This document shows, piece by piece, positions 42,623 through 51,928 of a stretch of 64,000 nt of DNA. The position numbers and the translations under genes were made by a program. The notes beneath the pieces were generated by a model that was not told the origin of the DNA, ran no database searches, and saw only the letters and a program-made list of their open reading frames with translations. The stretch covers positions 15,083 through 79,082 of the forward strand of contig CABUKS010000006.1 of NCBI GenBank assembly GCA_902492235.1, read 5' to 3'. The number at the start of each line of letters is the position of its first letter. Position 1 is the first letter of the stretch. The stretch is from an uncultured Collinsella sp. Lineage in GTDB: Bacteria > Actinomycetota > Coriobacteriia > Coriobacteriales > Coriobacteriaceae.

Positions 42623-43895
42623 GAACCTCCCTGCGTGCATGGACCAAGCCGGAATCATCGACTCCGATGATAGCAACATCGAGCAGGCACGGGGCTGTAA
42701 GTCCACAGGTATCGTCAAGACGGGCATGATGGAACGAGCCGAGCGTCAGGTTGTCACCATACTCGAGCACGGCACGCTCGACCGTGCCCACGCGACGACG
42801 AGCGTCGGCAATGGCGAGCTCCTGTGCGGCGGCCCGCATACGGCGGCTGCGCTCGGCCATAACCTCGGGCGGCACCTGGTCGGGCATCTCGGCAGCAAGG
42901 GTGCCGGGACGCTTGCTGTAGCGGAACACGTGCATACGCGAGAAACCCACACGGCGGCACAGCGCCAGCGACTCCTCGAACTCCTCGTCCGTCTCGCCAG
43001 GGAAGCCGACAATAACGTCGCAAGAAAGTGACGCCTGTGGCAGATTGGCGCGAATCATACGCACCGTGTCCTCAAAGGCCTCGGCACTATAGGGACGGCC
43101 CATGCGATGCAGGGTCGCCGTGCAGCCGGACTGCACGGGCAGGTGCAAAAACGGGGCGACACGCTGCGGGTAGCGCGCCATAACCTTAAGCAGGCGCTCG
43201 GAGATATCCATAGGCTCGACCGAGGAAATGCGCACATGCGGAATAGACGTGCGCTCCATGATGGCCTCGAGCAGCTCATCGATTTCGACGTGCTCGTCGG
43301 TCGCGCTCTTGCCATCGTAGGCACCCAAGTTCACACCGGTCAGCACCACCTCGGGCACGCCGGCCTCCTGGGCCTCGCGAACTTGCTCGAGCACGGACTC
43401 GACGGGCACGGAGCGCTCGGGGCCGCGTGCCTTCCACACAATGCAATAGGTGCAGCGATGGTTGCAGCCGTCCTGAATCTTCACGCCCAGGCGAGAGCGA
43501 CCAAGCACATCGACCACCTCGCCATCGCTGCAGGCGGGAACGTTATCGGACTCAACGCCCAGCACCTCGCAGACACGTTCGGCGACATCGATCTTGGACG
43601 GCTCGGCGATCACGCGATCCGAAAGCTCCAGCAGCTCCTCAGGATGCAAATTGACCACGCATCCGGTCACGACCACATAGGGCTCGTTTGGATAGGCCAG
43701 CGCATGACGGACGGCCTTACGGGTCTTGGCCTCGGCCTCGCCCGTAACGGCACAGGTGTTAATGACGATCAGATCGGCATCCTGGGGCTCCACAATAGCA
43801 AAGCCCAGGCGCATAAGGTCGGCAGTGATACGGTCAGACTCAACCCGGTTGACACGGCAGCCGAGGTTGACGACGGAAATATGGGGTGCGAGCAC
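42603..43895 (-). CDS. mtaB: tRNA t6A37 methylthiotransferase MtaB
   Basis: 430 residues. Converts t6A37 to ms2t6A37. N-terminal Cys in NLGCRVNRVESD, NTCAVTGEAEAKTR and TGCVV; radical SAM CNHRCTYC; TRAM-like end. The GCRVNRVE and TCAVTGEAE signatures separate MtaB from MiaB and RimO. Start is GTG at 43895 with AAGGAG 5 nt upstream. Sits directly after dnaJ. Confidence 0.94.
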   Translation of the reverse strand: MLAPHISVVNLGCRVNRVESDRITADLMRLGFAIVEPQDADLIVINTCAVTGEAEAKTRKAVRHALAYPNEPYVVVTGCVVNLHPEELLELSDRVIAEPSKIDVAERVCEVLGVESDNVPACSDGEVVDVLGRSRLGVKIQDGCNHRCTYCIVWKARGPERSVPVESVLEQVREAQEAGVPEVVLTGVNLGAYDGKSATDEHVEIDELLEAIMERTSIPHVRISSVEPMDISERLLKVMARYPQRVAPFLHLPVQSGCTATLHRMGRPYSAEAFEDTVRMIRANLPQASLSCDVIVGFPGETDEEFEESLALCRRVGFSRMHVFRYSKRPGTLAAEMPDQVPPEVMAERSRRMRAAAQELAIADARRRVGTVERAVLEYGDNLTLGSFHHARLDDTCGLTAPCLLDVAIIGVDDSGLVHARREVHGSLED

Positions 43896-43904
43896 GCGGG
43901 CTCC

Positions 43905-45053
43905 TTAATCGAGGATATCATCGAGGGCACTCTTAATACGGTCGGTCACCGACTTCTTACCAGAAGCGACGTCATCGCCCATCTCATCGGCAAAAGCACG
44001 GAGCAGTTCGCGTTGCTTATTGGAAAGATTGGTGGGAACGACCACGCGCAGTTGCACGATCAGGCGGCCACGCGAACCGCCACCGCCAATGCGCGGCATG
44101 CCGTAATTATTGACGCTCACGGTGTCGCCGTACTGGGCGCCGGCGGGAACCGTCACCTTAACGACCTCGTCGGGCATAATGCCCTCGACCTCGATCTCGC
44201 AGCCGAGCGCAGCCTGCGCAATCGAGATATCGCTCACCAGGTACAGGTCGTCACCGTTGCGCTTAAAGCGCTCATGGTCGGCAACGCGCACGTTGACAAT
44301 CAGGTCGCCCGAAGGCTCGCCGCGAAGGCCGGCCTCGCCAAAGCCGCTCACACGCAGCTGGCGACCGGTCGAAACGCCGGCGGGAATATCGATGTCGATC
44401 TTTTCGTGCGAAGGCGTGCGGCCCTGGCCGTCACAGGTCTCGCAGGGATGATCGATGACCGTGCCCTCGCCGTGGCAGTCGGGGCAAGGCGAAGAGGACT
44501 GGACCTGGCCCAAAAAAGAGCGCTGGACCGTGGTGACATAGCCCGTGCCGTGGCAGCGGCTGCACTGTTTTTCGGTCGCACCGTCAGCCTTGCCCGTACC
44601 GTTGCAATCCTCGCAGGGAGCAAGGCGGTCATAGCTGATCGTCTTTTTGCAGCCGAGCGCCGCCTCCTCAAGGGTCACCGAAAGCGAGATGGCCATGTCA
44701 CGTCCGCGACGACGCTCACGACGGCTGCGGGCGCCACCGCCGGCACCGCCGCCAAAGAACGACGAGAACAAGTCGTCCATGCCCATGCCACCAAAGATAT
44801 CGTTGATATCGACGTAGCCCGAACCACCAGGGCCGTCGGCGGTGCCGTAACGGTCGTAGTTAGCACGCTTCTGCTCGTCGGAAAGAACGGAATAGGCCTC
44901 GTTGAGTTCCTTGAACTTGGCCTCGGCCTCGGGGTCGTCCGAAACATCCGGGTGTACGGTACGGGCCTTCTTTAGAAACGCGCGCTTAATCGTCCGCGCG
45001 TCGGCATCCTTGTCGACGCCAAGTACCTCGTAGTAATCCCTATTTTCCGACAC
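43905..45053 (-). CDS. dnaJ: Chaperone DnaJ (full type A)
   Basis: 382 residues. Co-chaperone of DnaK. J domain 1-70 with HPD, Gly/Phe region with FGGMGMDDLFSSFFGG, four CxxCxGxG zinc repeats (CEDCNGTG, CSRCHGTG, CPDCHGEG, CETCDGQG), and both C-terminal beta domains. Start GTG 45053 with AAGGA 7 nt upstream. No hrcA, grpE or dnaK in the window. Confidence 0.95.
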   Translation of the reverse strand: MSENRDYYEVLGVDKDADARTIKRAFLKKARTVHPDVSDDPEAEAKFKELNEAYSVLSDEQKRANYDRYGTADGPGGSGYVDINDIFGGMGMDDLFSSFFGGGAGGGARSRRERRRGRDMAISLSVTLEEAALGCKKTISYDRLAPCEDCNGTGKADGATEKQCSRCHGTGYVTTVQRSFLGQVQSSSPCPDCHGEGTVIDHPCETCDGQGRTPSHEKIDIDIPAGVSTGRQLRVSGFGEAGLRGEPSGDLIVNVRVADHERFKRNGDDLYLVSDISIAQAALGCEIEVEGIMPDEVVKVTVPAGAQYGDTVSVNNYGMPRIGGGGSRGRLIVQLRVVVPTNLSNKQRELLRAFADEMGDDVASGKKSVTDRIKSALDDILD

Positions 45054-45134
45054 GACCGAATCCTTCCGACTTTCATTATTGTCACAGTGCGTCCTATACC
45101 CAAGCTGGGCCGACCGCAAACAGAGGGTTTGATG

Positions 45135-46238
45135 TTATTGCATTTGATACGGCGAAAGCATGGCCCGTTGCGAGCAGCTCGCGAACCAAACCGACACGAG
45201 CGCGAACATGAAGCCGTTGGCAAAACCGTTGGCAAACTGCATCGCGCCGCGCTTCCACCACAGCAGACTGCGATGAAGCACACCGTCCGAAAGCACCATG
45301 AACAGGCCCATGGTAAACGGAATAAAGCACATCACGGCAAAGGCCGAGAACACACCCGAAATGGCCGACAGCACCAAAAACGGCGCCACGATGCCCATCA
45401 GGTAAAAACCGGTACGAGCTTTGCCTTCCAAGCGCTCGGCTTCAACATGGGCGCGGCCGACCAGGTCGCCGCCCGCGGCACCGTTGGTGCCAGCATGCCC
45501 CCTGCCGCTAATGCGGACCTCGTCGCCATCGTGCGTGCCGGCAGGAAACTCAATTGTCTGCTCGGAGGTCACACGGGTCCGCCCGCTGCCGCCGCAATCG
45601 GGGCAGGGGTCGGCCACGACCTTACCGGAACCGCCGCACTCGGGGCAGACTGACTGAAACGTGCCCGCACCAAACAGGAAGGACAGGTCGACGTCGATGT
45701 GGCCGCGGCCGCCGCAGCTCGGGCAGGTATGGGCATGCTCAGAGGAGACAGAACCCGAGCCGCCGCAATGTCCGCATGTATCGAAACGCGTGTAGCGGAC
45801 GGTCTTGCGGGCACCGCCCTTGGCCTCCTTGGCGTCAAGTTTGATATCGACGACCACATTGGCGCCGTTCTCGGGATTGTAGGCAGCCTGGCCGCGACGC
45901 TGCTGGCCCCAGGCGCCACCAAAGGGAAAGCCGCCCTCAAAGGGATTGCCATAGCCTGTGTTGCCGGCGTAGCCGCCACCATAGGGCGAAGCCGTAGGAG
46001 CACCGGCAAAGGGATTGCCCGAGCGCATGGCGTCGTAGCGCGCACGTTTTTGCTCATCCGAAAGCACGGCGTAGGCCTCGGAAACCTCTTTAAACTTTTC
46101 CTCGGCATCCGGCTCTTTGTTGACGTCCGGATGGAGCTTGCGGGCCTTTTGCTGAAAGGCCTTTTGAATATCACGCGAGGTGGCGTCCTTGGAGACACCC
46201 AGAATCTCGTAATAATCTTTTTCGTTCATCGTCGCCAT
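45135..46238 (-). CDS. DnaJ-like protein with C-terminal membrane segments
   Basis: 367 residues. J domain with HPD (about 33-37), Gly/Phe region, and zinc repeats CGHCGGSG, CPSCGGRG, CPECGGSG and CPDCGGSG. The start of the first C-terminal beta domain (TIEFPAGTHDGDEVRISGRG … GDL) is followed not by the second substrate-binding domain but by three or four hydrophobic helices (FYLMGIVAPFLVLSAISGVF and others). It would tether a zinc-finger J protein to the membrane. ATG 46238 has AGGAGG upstream. Not a duplicate of the neighbouring dnaJ: sequences differ throughout. Confidence 0.8.
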   Translation of the reverse strand: MATMNEKDYYEILGVSKDATSRDIQKAFQQKARKLHPDVNKEPDAEEKFKEVSEAYAVLSDEQKRARYDAMRSGNPFAGAPTASPYGGGYAGNTGYGNPFEGGFPFGGAWGQQRRGQAAYNPENGANVVVDIKLDAKEAKGGARKTVRYTRFDTCGHCGGSGSVSSEHAHTCPSCGGRGHIDVDLSFLFGAGTFQSVCPECGGSGKVVADPCPDCGGSGRTRVTSEQTIEFPAGTHDGDEVRISGRGHAGTNGAAGGDLVGRAHVEAERLEGKARTGFYLMGIVAPFLVLSAISGVFSAFAVMCFIPFTMGLFMVLSDGVLHRSLLWWKRGAMQFANGFANGFMFALVSVWFASCSQRAMLSPYQMQ

Positions 46239-46296
46239 GCGCGGCAACCTCCTGCTCACAGCAGCGTATATATTCCGGTAATTCTACCCGAGCGGC

Positions 46297-47529
46297 CTAA
46301 GCTAGATCCCAAAACAGCTCGAACAGAACATTTCCATCGAGCCAGCCCAAGTGTGTCGGCGCCAGACGAGCTCGAACATAGCGCGCGACGACATCTGCCG
46401 AAGTGAAAGGTCCCTCATGGACCCCGAGCGTCTCGGGCACCCAAGTGGCAAGACCCAATTCGAGCGCGCGATCGCAGGCAGCTGCCAGCTCATCGGCCGG
46501 GATGACACGAGCCGCGCGAACCAAAAGGTCGGACGCGACACCGCGCGTCATGCGACAAGCAAGCATCAGGTCTTCGGCCGCAGCCTCGCGCTGCGACAGA
46601 TATTCGGCCTCGAACGCCGTCGCGACATCGTCACGTTGCACCAGACGCACGCGGTACGAATCGCCTCGAGAAGACACGCCGGGGAACAAACCTACAAGAC
46701 GGTCGAAATCCTCGGCGTCGAGCATGCCCGCGGCGGAACGACCCAGGCCCAGGTAGCCCCGTCCGGTCCAGTAGGCAATGTTATGGGCGCACTCATGGCC
46801 GTCGAGCGCATAGCTTGCCACCTCATAGGGATGATAGCCGGCCGCACCCAGACGCTCACGCGCCACATCCATGCACGAAGCTTGAAAATCCTCGTCGGGC
46901 TCGAGCGACTCATCGCGGCACGCCATGCGATAAAGGGGCGTCCCCTCCTCAAGCGTGAGCGGGTAGACCGACACATGATGCGGAGCCGCCGCCAGCACGC
47001 CATCGAGCGTGCGCTTCCAACTCACTGCGGTCTGCCCGGGAAGTCCGCACATAAGGTCGCACGACACGTCAAGCCCAGCGTTCTTGACCGTCGCGATGGC
47101 AGCGAGCGCCCGATCGGCATCGTGAATACGGCCGATGGCAGTAAGTTCGGTGTTATCGAGCGTTTGCACGCCCAGAGAGACGCGTGTGACACCAACCTTG
47201 ACAAGTGCAGTGGCAAGCTCGGCGGTCAGCGACTCGGGATTGGCCTCGCAGGTAAACTCAACGGGGGCGCACCACGCACGAATACGCCGCGCCAGCTCCA
47301 CCAGGCGCTCCCCCGCCAGCGACGGCGTACCGCCGCCAACATAGACGGTGCGGATCTGGTCGAGGGCCCCAGCCTTGCTAAAAGCATCGAGGCGCGCGAA
47401 CAACTGCTCAAAATAGACATCGAGCGCAGCGCTCAGGTCGCACGGAGCAAAACTGCGCGAGTCAAAGTCGCAGTACCGGCACTTTTGGGCGCAAAACGGC
47501 ACGTGCGCATACAGCGCGGTAACGGCCAC
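46297..47529 (-). CDS. hemW: Radical SAM heme chaperone HemW
   Basis: 410 residues. HemN-like proteins without coproporphyrinogen oxidase activity that bind heme. The SAM cluster is CAQKCRYCDF, lacking the extra fourth Cys of true HemN. GGGTPSLAG and SLGVQTLDN follow, and the C-terminal HemN_C domain closes it. Start is GTG 47529 with GGAGG 7 nt upstream, 2 nt after the dus stop. The lepA-hemW neighbourhood is common in Firmicutes. Confidence 0.92.
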   Translation of the reverse strand: MAVTALYAHVPFCAQKCRYCDFDSRSFAPCDLSAALDVYFEQLFARLDAFSKAGALDQIRTVYVGGGTPSLAGERLVELARRIRAWCAPVEFTCEANPESLTAELATALVKVGVTRVSLGVQTLDNTELTAIGRIHDADRALAAIATVKNAGLDVSCDLMCGLPGQTAVSWKRTLDGVLAAAPHHVSVYPLTLEEGTPLYRMACRDESLEPDEDFQASCMDVARERLGAAGYHPYEVASYALDGHECAHNIAYWTGRGYLGLGRSAAGMLDAEDFDRLVGLFPGVSSRGDSYRVRLVQRDDVATAFEAEYLSQREAAAEDLMLACRMTRGVASDLLVRAARVIPADELAAACDRALELGLATWVPETLGVHEGPFTSADVVARYVRARLAPTHLGWLDGNVLFELFWDLA

Positions 47530-47531
47530 CC

Positions 47532-48575
47532 TTAAGCCTCCAGCGGATGAGGGGGCACCGATTCGCCGGCGGAAAGGGCAGCCTCGCAGGCCACCACATC
47601 GTGCTCGATCTCATCGACCAGCGCCATGAACTCCTCATACGTGGAGCAGCGCACCACATGGGCACGCCAAGCGGCGGCATGGGGCATGCCTTTTAAGTAC
47701 CAGCTTGCGTACGTGCGGGCACGCGACATGAGCGGCAGGAGCTCATGCGTCAGCGTCAGGTGCTCGCGCAGGGCGTTCAGGCGCTCGACCGAGCTGCGCG
47801 CCGGTACCGGCGTGCCATCGAGTGCAAGGGCGCGAGCATCGCCGAACACCCACGGATTGCCGTAGATACCGCGCGCGATAAACACCGCGCTGGCACTCGA
47901 GCCTTGCAGATGCTCAACAGCGTCCTCGGCCGAGAACACATCGCCCGAACCGATAACGGGAATCTCGACGGCGTCGGCCACCTCATCGACGACCGACCAA
48001 TCGGCCTGCCCTGTGTAGAGCTGCGTGGCGCAGCGGCCATGCACCGCCACCGCGGCGGCACCGGCGCCTTCGAGCATCTGGGCAAACGTCGCGGCATTAC
48101 GGTCCTCGGCATAAAAGCCCTTGCGGATCTTTACAGTCACGGGCACATGCGCCGCGCCCACCGCCGCCTCGACGATCTTCTCGGCCAAATCGGGCGTGCG
48201 CATAAGGGCAGAGCCCTCGCCCTTGGTGACAACCTTGCGGGCAGGACAGGCCATGTTGATATCGATGAGCGACAGGCGATCGCCCACACGCTCCTCGACA
48301 GCGGCGACGGCACTCGCAAACTGCTCGGGCTTGGAGCCAAAGAGCTGCACGCAGATCTGCTGCTCCTCGTCGGCCGGCAGCACCAGGCGCCACGTTTTGT
48401 TGCTGGCATAGGCAAGGCCCGCCACGCTCACCATCTCGCTGTAGGCAAGGTTGGCACCGCGGCGGCGGCACATGATGCGATAAGCGGGGTCGGTTACGCC
48501 CGCCATGGGAGCCATAAGGAACGGCTGCTCGGCATAGGCACCCAGCAGCCGCTTACTGTATTCAGAAAGCGCCAT
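47532..48575 (-). CDS. dusB: tRNA-dihydrouridine synthase
   Basis: 347 residues. FMN-dependent reduction of uridines in tRNA. N-terminal FLMAPMAGVTDPAYRI, catalytic Cys in NMACPARKVVTKGEGSAL, and FMN-binding VIGSGDVFS. Closest in pattern to the DusB class. Between lepA and hemW with gaps of 4 and 2 nt. Confidence 0.93.
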   Translation of the reverse strand: MALSEYSKRLLGAYAEQPFLMAPMAGVTDPAYRIMCRRRGANLAYSEMVSVAGLAYASNKTWRLVLPADEEQQICVQLFGSKPEQFASAVAAVEERVGDRLSLIDINMACPARKVVTKGEGSALMRTPDLAEKIVEAAVGAAHVPVTVKIRKGFYAEDRNAATFAQMLEGAGAAAVAVHGRCATQLYTGQADWSVVDEVADAVEIPVIGSGDVFSAEDAVEHLQGSSASAVFIARGIYGNPWVFGDARALALDGTPVPARSSVERLNALREHLTLTHELLPLMSRARTYASWYLKGMPHAAAWRAHVVRCSTYEEFMALVDEIEHDVVACEAALSAGESVPPHPLEA

Positions 48576-48579
48576 GGAC

Positions 48580-50391
48580 CTACTCGTCCACCTTGAGGAT
48601 CGCCATAAAGGCCTCCTGCGGGACCTCGACTGAGCCGATGGCCTTCATGCGCTTCTTGCCCTCTTTCTGCTTCTCGAGCAGCTTGCGCTTACGCGAGATA
48701 TCGCCGCCGTAGCACTTTGCAAGCACGTCCTTGCGACGCGCTTTGACGGTAGAACGGGCGATGATCTTGTTGCCGATAGCACCCTGGATGGGAACCTCGA
48801 ACAGCTGACGCGGGATGATCTCCTTGAGCTTGTCGCATAGGCCGCGGGCAAGACCGTAGGCCTTGTCCTTGTGAACGATAAACGACAGCGCGTCCACCTC
48901 GTCGCCCGAAAGCAAGATATCGAGCTTAACGAGCTCGGAGGGACGGTACTCGTTGAACTCGTAGTCCAACGAAGCGTAACCCTTGGTGCGGCTCTTGAGC
49001 TGGTCAAAGAAGTCCAAGATGAGTTCGGCGAGCGGCATATCAAAGCGCATCTCGACCGATTTGCTCGTGAGATGGATCATGTCGGTCGTCACGCCGCGGT
49101 GCTCGATGGCGAGCTGCATGACGGCACCCGTATACTCGGGCGGACAGATGATCTTAGCCTTGAGGTACGGCTCCTCAATGCGCTCGATACGTGTGGCCTC
49201 GGGCAGGTCCTGCGGGCTGCGGACATCGATCATCTCGCCATCGGTCTTGTACACGTGATAGTCGACCGAAGGACTCGTGGCAATGAGGTCCAGGTTGAAC
49301 TCACGTTCGAGACGCTCCTTAACGACCTCCATGTGCAGCAGGCCCAAGAAGCCCACGCGGAAGCCAAAGCCGAGCGCCACCGAGGTCTCGGGCTCCCACA
49401 CCAACGACGGGTCGTTGACGTGCAGCTTATCAAGCGCGTCACGCAGGTTCTCGTAGTCCTTGTTATCGATCGGGAACAGGCCCGTATAGACCATGGGCTT
49501 GGCCTCGCGGTAACCGGGAAGCGGCTCGGGGCAGGGATTCGACGCCCACGTGAGGGTATCGCCCACGCGAACGGCCTCGGGATCCTTCAGGCCCGTGACC
49601 ACGTATCCGACCTCGCCGACCGTCAGCGCGTCGACCGGCGTCTCGGCGGGACGCTTGACGCCCACGCCATCGACCAAAAAGTCGCCCTTTGCCTGCATCA
49701 TGCGCAAGGTATCGCCCTTTTTGATGGAGCCGTCAAAGATGCGCACCGTGGCGACGACGCCACGATACTCGTCGAAGTATGAATCCAGAATGAGTGCCTT
49801 GAGCGGCGCGTTCGCATCGCCCTTGGGCGGAGAGATCAAAAAGACAATGGACTCCAGCAGATCGTGGATGCCCTCGCCGGTCTTGCCCGAGACACACACG
49901 GCATCATCGGCAGGGATCGCCAGGTCATCCTCGATCTCGGTCTTAACCTCGTCGGGATGAGCCGAGGGCAGGTCAATCTTGTTGATGGCCGGCACAATGT
50001 CCAGATTGGCGTTCATGGCGAGCGTCGCGTTAGAGACGGTCTGCGCCTCAACGCCCTGCGTGGCGTCGACAACGAGCACCGCGCCCTCACAGGCTGCCAG
50101 CGAGCGCGAGACCTCATAGGTAAAGTCCACGTGGCCCGGCGTATCGATCAGATTGAACTGATACGTCTCGCCATCGTCGGCGTCATAGGACACGCGAACG
50201 GCATTGGACTTGATCGTGATGCCGCGCTCGCGCTCGATATCCATGGTGTCGAGCAGCTGCGACTCCATGTCGCGTTCGTCGACTGTATGGGTGAGTTCGA
50301 GGATACGGTCACTGATCGTGGACTTGCCATGGTCGATGTGCGCAACGATTGAGAAGTTGCGGATGTGGGAAATGTCAATTGAAGTATTCAT
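48580..50391 (-). CDS. lepA: Elongation factor 4 (LepA)
   Basis: 603 residues. Ribosome-associated GTPase that can back-translocate. G1 AHIDHGKSTISDR, G2 ERGITIK, DTPGHVDF (G3), NKIDLP (G4); LepA-specific C-terminal domain ending RKRKLLEKQKEGKKRMK. ATG 50391 is chosen because homology starts at MNTSIDISHIRNFS; the longer frame runs into the rpsT terminator. Confidence 0.97.
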   Translation of the reverse strand: MNTSIDISHIRNFSIVAHIDHGKSTISDRILELTHTVDERDMESQLLDTMDIERERGITIKSNAVRVSYDADDGETYQFNLIDTPGHVDFTYEVSRSLAACEGAVLVVDATQGVEAQTVSNATLAMNANLDIVPAINKIDLPSAHPDEVKTEIEDDLAIPADDAVCVSGKTGEGIHDLLESIVFLISPPKGDANAPLKALILDSYFDEYRGVVATVRIFDGSIKKGDTLRMMQAKGDFLVDGVGVKRPAETPVDALTVGEVGYVVTGLKDPEAVRVGDTLTWASNPCPEPLPGYREAKPMVYTGLFPIDNKDYENLRDALDKLHVNDPSLVWEPETSVALGFGFRVGFLGLLHMEVVKERLEREFNLDLIATSPSVDYHVYKTDGEMIDVRSPQDLPEATRIERIEEPYLKAKIICPPEYTGAVMQLAIEHRGVTTDMIHLTSKSVEMRFDMPLAELILDFFDQLKSRTKGYASLDYEFNEYRPSELVKLDILLSGDEVDALSFIVHKDKAYGLARGLCDKLKEIIPRQLFEVPIQGAIGNKIIARSTVKARRKDVLAKCYGGDISRKRKLLEKQKEGKKRMKAIGSVEVPQEAFMAILKVDE

Positions 50392-50414
50392 GCGGACTAT
50401 CTTACCCGAGCGGT

Positions 50415-50453
50415 ACAAAAAATGGAGCCTGTTCCATAAAACAGGCTCCATTT
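50415..50453 (-). terminator. Terminator of rpsT
   Basis: 14-bp stem AAATGGAGCCTGTT and its complement with a 6-nt loop, minus strand ending in six or more T. Confidence 0.95.
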
Positions 50454-50487
50454 ATGCGCGTAATCTGTTTGGTGTGAAATTTACAAC

Positions 50488-50754
50488 TTAGGCGTTGATG
50501 CTGTTCACGAGCTTGGCAAGACCGGACTTGCGGTTGGAAGCCTGGTTCTTGTGGATAACATGCTTGGCAGCAGCCATATCGAGACGCTTGGTGACGGTCT
50601 TGAGGGCAGCCTGGGCCTTCTCGGCGTCGCCCTCGGCGACGGCGGACTGGACGTGCTTGGTCAGCGTCTTGAGCTCGGACTTGACAGCCTTGTTACGCAT
50701 GCGAGCTGCCTCATTGGTGCGGATACGCTTCTTCTGAGACTTGATGTTTGCCAC
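50488..50754 (-). CDS. rpsT: Ribosomal protein S20
   Basis: 88 residues. Binds the bottom of the 30S body. ANIKSQKKRIRTNEAARMRN start and HKNQASNRKSGLAKLVN end are typical. Start is GTG 50754 with AAAGGAA 9 nt upstream; the longer frame has no support. Own terminator; transcribed separately from holA. Confidence 0.96.
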   Translation of the reverse strand: MANIKSQKKRIRTNEAARMRNKAVKSELKTLTKHVQSAVAEGDAEKAQAALKTVTKRLDMAAAKHVIHKNQASNRKSGLAKLVNSINA

Positions 50755-50887
50755 TTCTGGAGTTCCTTTCGAGTTCCTTGCAAAAAATGTATGACACCTC
50801 TGAGACACGGTGAGGTCATGCAAGCGCCTACTATAGCACGCTCCCCCTCAAAGGGATAGAACGAATTTGTCAAATAGGCAGGTATCA

Positions 50888-51850
50888 TCACGATTTTCTC
50901 AAGATGTTCGTAATCCAGAGCAAAAGCGCGGTCTGAGAATCGGCCGAACCCTTGAGCGCGAGCTCCACATCGACCGCCCCCTCGAGCGCTGCGACGAGCT
51001 CTGCCATCGAAAAGCGACGTGCCCAGGTCAGGTGATTCTTGACCTGCCAGGACTGGAGCTTGAGCGTTGCGGCCAGCTCACGACCCTGTCCGCGCGCGTC
51101 GAGCGCTTTGGCAACGATAAGCTCGCGAATGCGGCCGCACAGCAATGTGTACGTCCACACGTAGCTCTTAGCGGGAAGTAGATTGAAGAGCTCGAGCGAG
51201 CGGCGCATGTCACGGGCCGAGACCGCATTGAGAAAGTCCCAGGGTTGAACCTCGGCCGTACGTACAATCCAGCGCTCAACGTCGGCAAGCTCAATTTGCG
51301 GTGCCTCGACCATCTGGGCAAGCTTAGCCAAGTCGTTATCGAGCATGCGAGTGTTTTCACCCGAACGCGAGACGAGTTCCTCGGCGGCCGCCGTCGAGAT
51401 CGACTTGCCGTGCTGCGTCGCCATCTGCTGCACGCGGCGCGGAAGCTCCCAGCGCTTGGTGCCGGAGCAATCGATCACGGCCTTCTTGTCGATCTTGGCG
51501 ATCGCCTTATACAGGCGCGTGTTCTTGGCAAGCGAGTCGGCGATGATAAGGCAAACCGTCGTGGGGCTGGGACTCGCCAGATAGTCGACAAGCGGCTCGG
51601 AGATCGCTTTGGCGAGTTTTGAGCAGCCGTCAAGGATTACCAGGCGAAACTCGCTGCCCATGGGAAAGGTGTTGAGCGATCCGATAATCGACTCGATATC
51701 GGGGTCTTTGGTCATATCGCGCTCGTCGAGGTTGAATTCGACCATGCCCGTCTTTTCCAGACGCGCCTTCATACGTGAGACAGCATGGTCGCGTTTGACT
51801 CCGTCGGTACCGACGATCAGATATGCCGGCAACAGACCGGTTTCGGACAT
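50888..51850 (-). CDS. holA: DNA polymerase III delta subunit
   Basis: 320 residues. Opens the beta clamp within the clamp loader. HolA features: YLIVGTDGVKRDHAVSRM start, the central ASPSPTTVCLIIADSLAKNTRLYKAI stretch, and the C-terminal collar helices. ATG 51850 has AGGGGAG 4 nt upstream. Placed after comEC, the usual comEC-holA-rpsT order. Confidence 0.92.
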   Translation of the reverse strand: MSETGLLPAYLIVGTDGVKRDHAVSRMKARLEKTGMVEFNLDERDMTKDPDIESIIGSLNTFPMGSEFRLVILDGCSKLAKAISEPLVDYLASPSPTTVCLIIADSLAKNTRLYKAIAKIDKKAVIDCSGTKRWELPRRVQQMATQHGKSISTAAAEELVSRSGENTRMLDNDLAKLAQMVEAPQIELADVERWIVRTAEVQPWDFLNAVSARDMRRSLELFNLLPAKSYVWTYTLLCGRIRELIVAKALDARGQGRELAATLKLQSWQVKNHLTWARRFSMAELVAALEGAVDVELALKGSADSQTALLLWITNILRKS

Positions 51851-51928
51851 CGCGCTCCCCTCCCGCAGACCTTCGTATTCGTTCCGTGCCATTCTAGCCC
51901 AGGGGCCCACCACACGCCAACGACGTCC

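Noticed and set aside
43107..44975. 622-codon + strand open frame
   Set aside because: Antisense to mtaB and dnaJ, no ribosome site or domain.
43905..46238. Tandem dnaJ genes as an assembly duplication
   Set aside because: The two proteins differ along their whole length and in C-terminal architecture.
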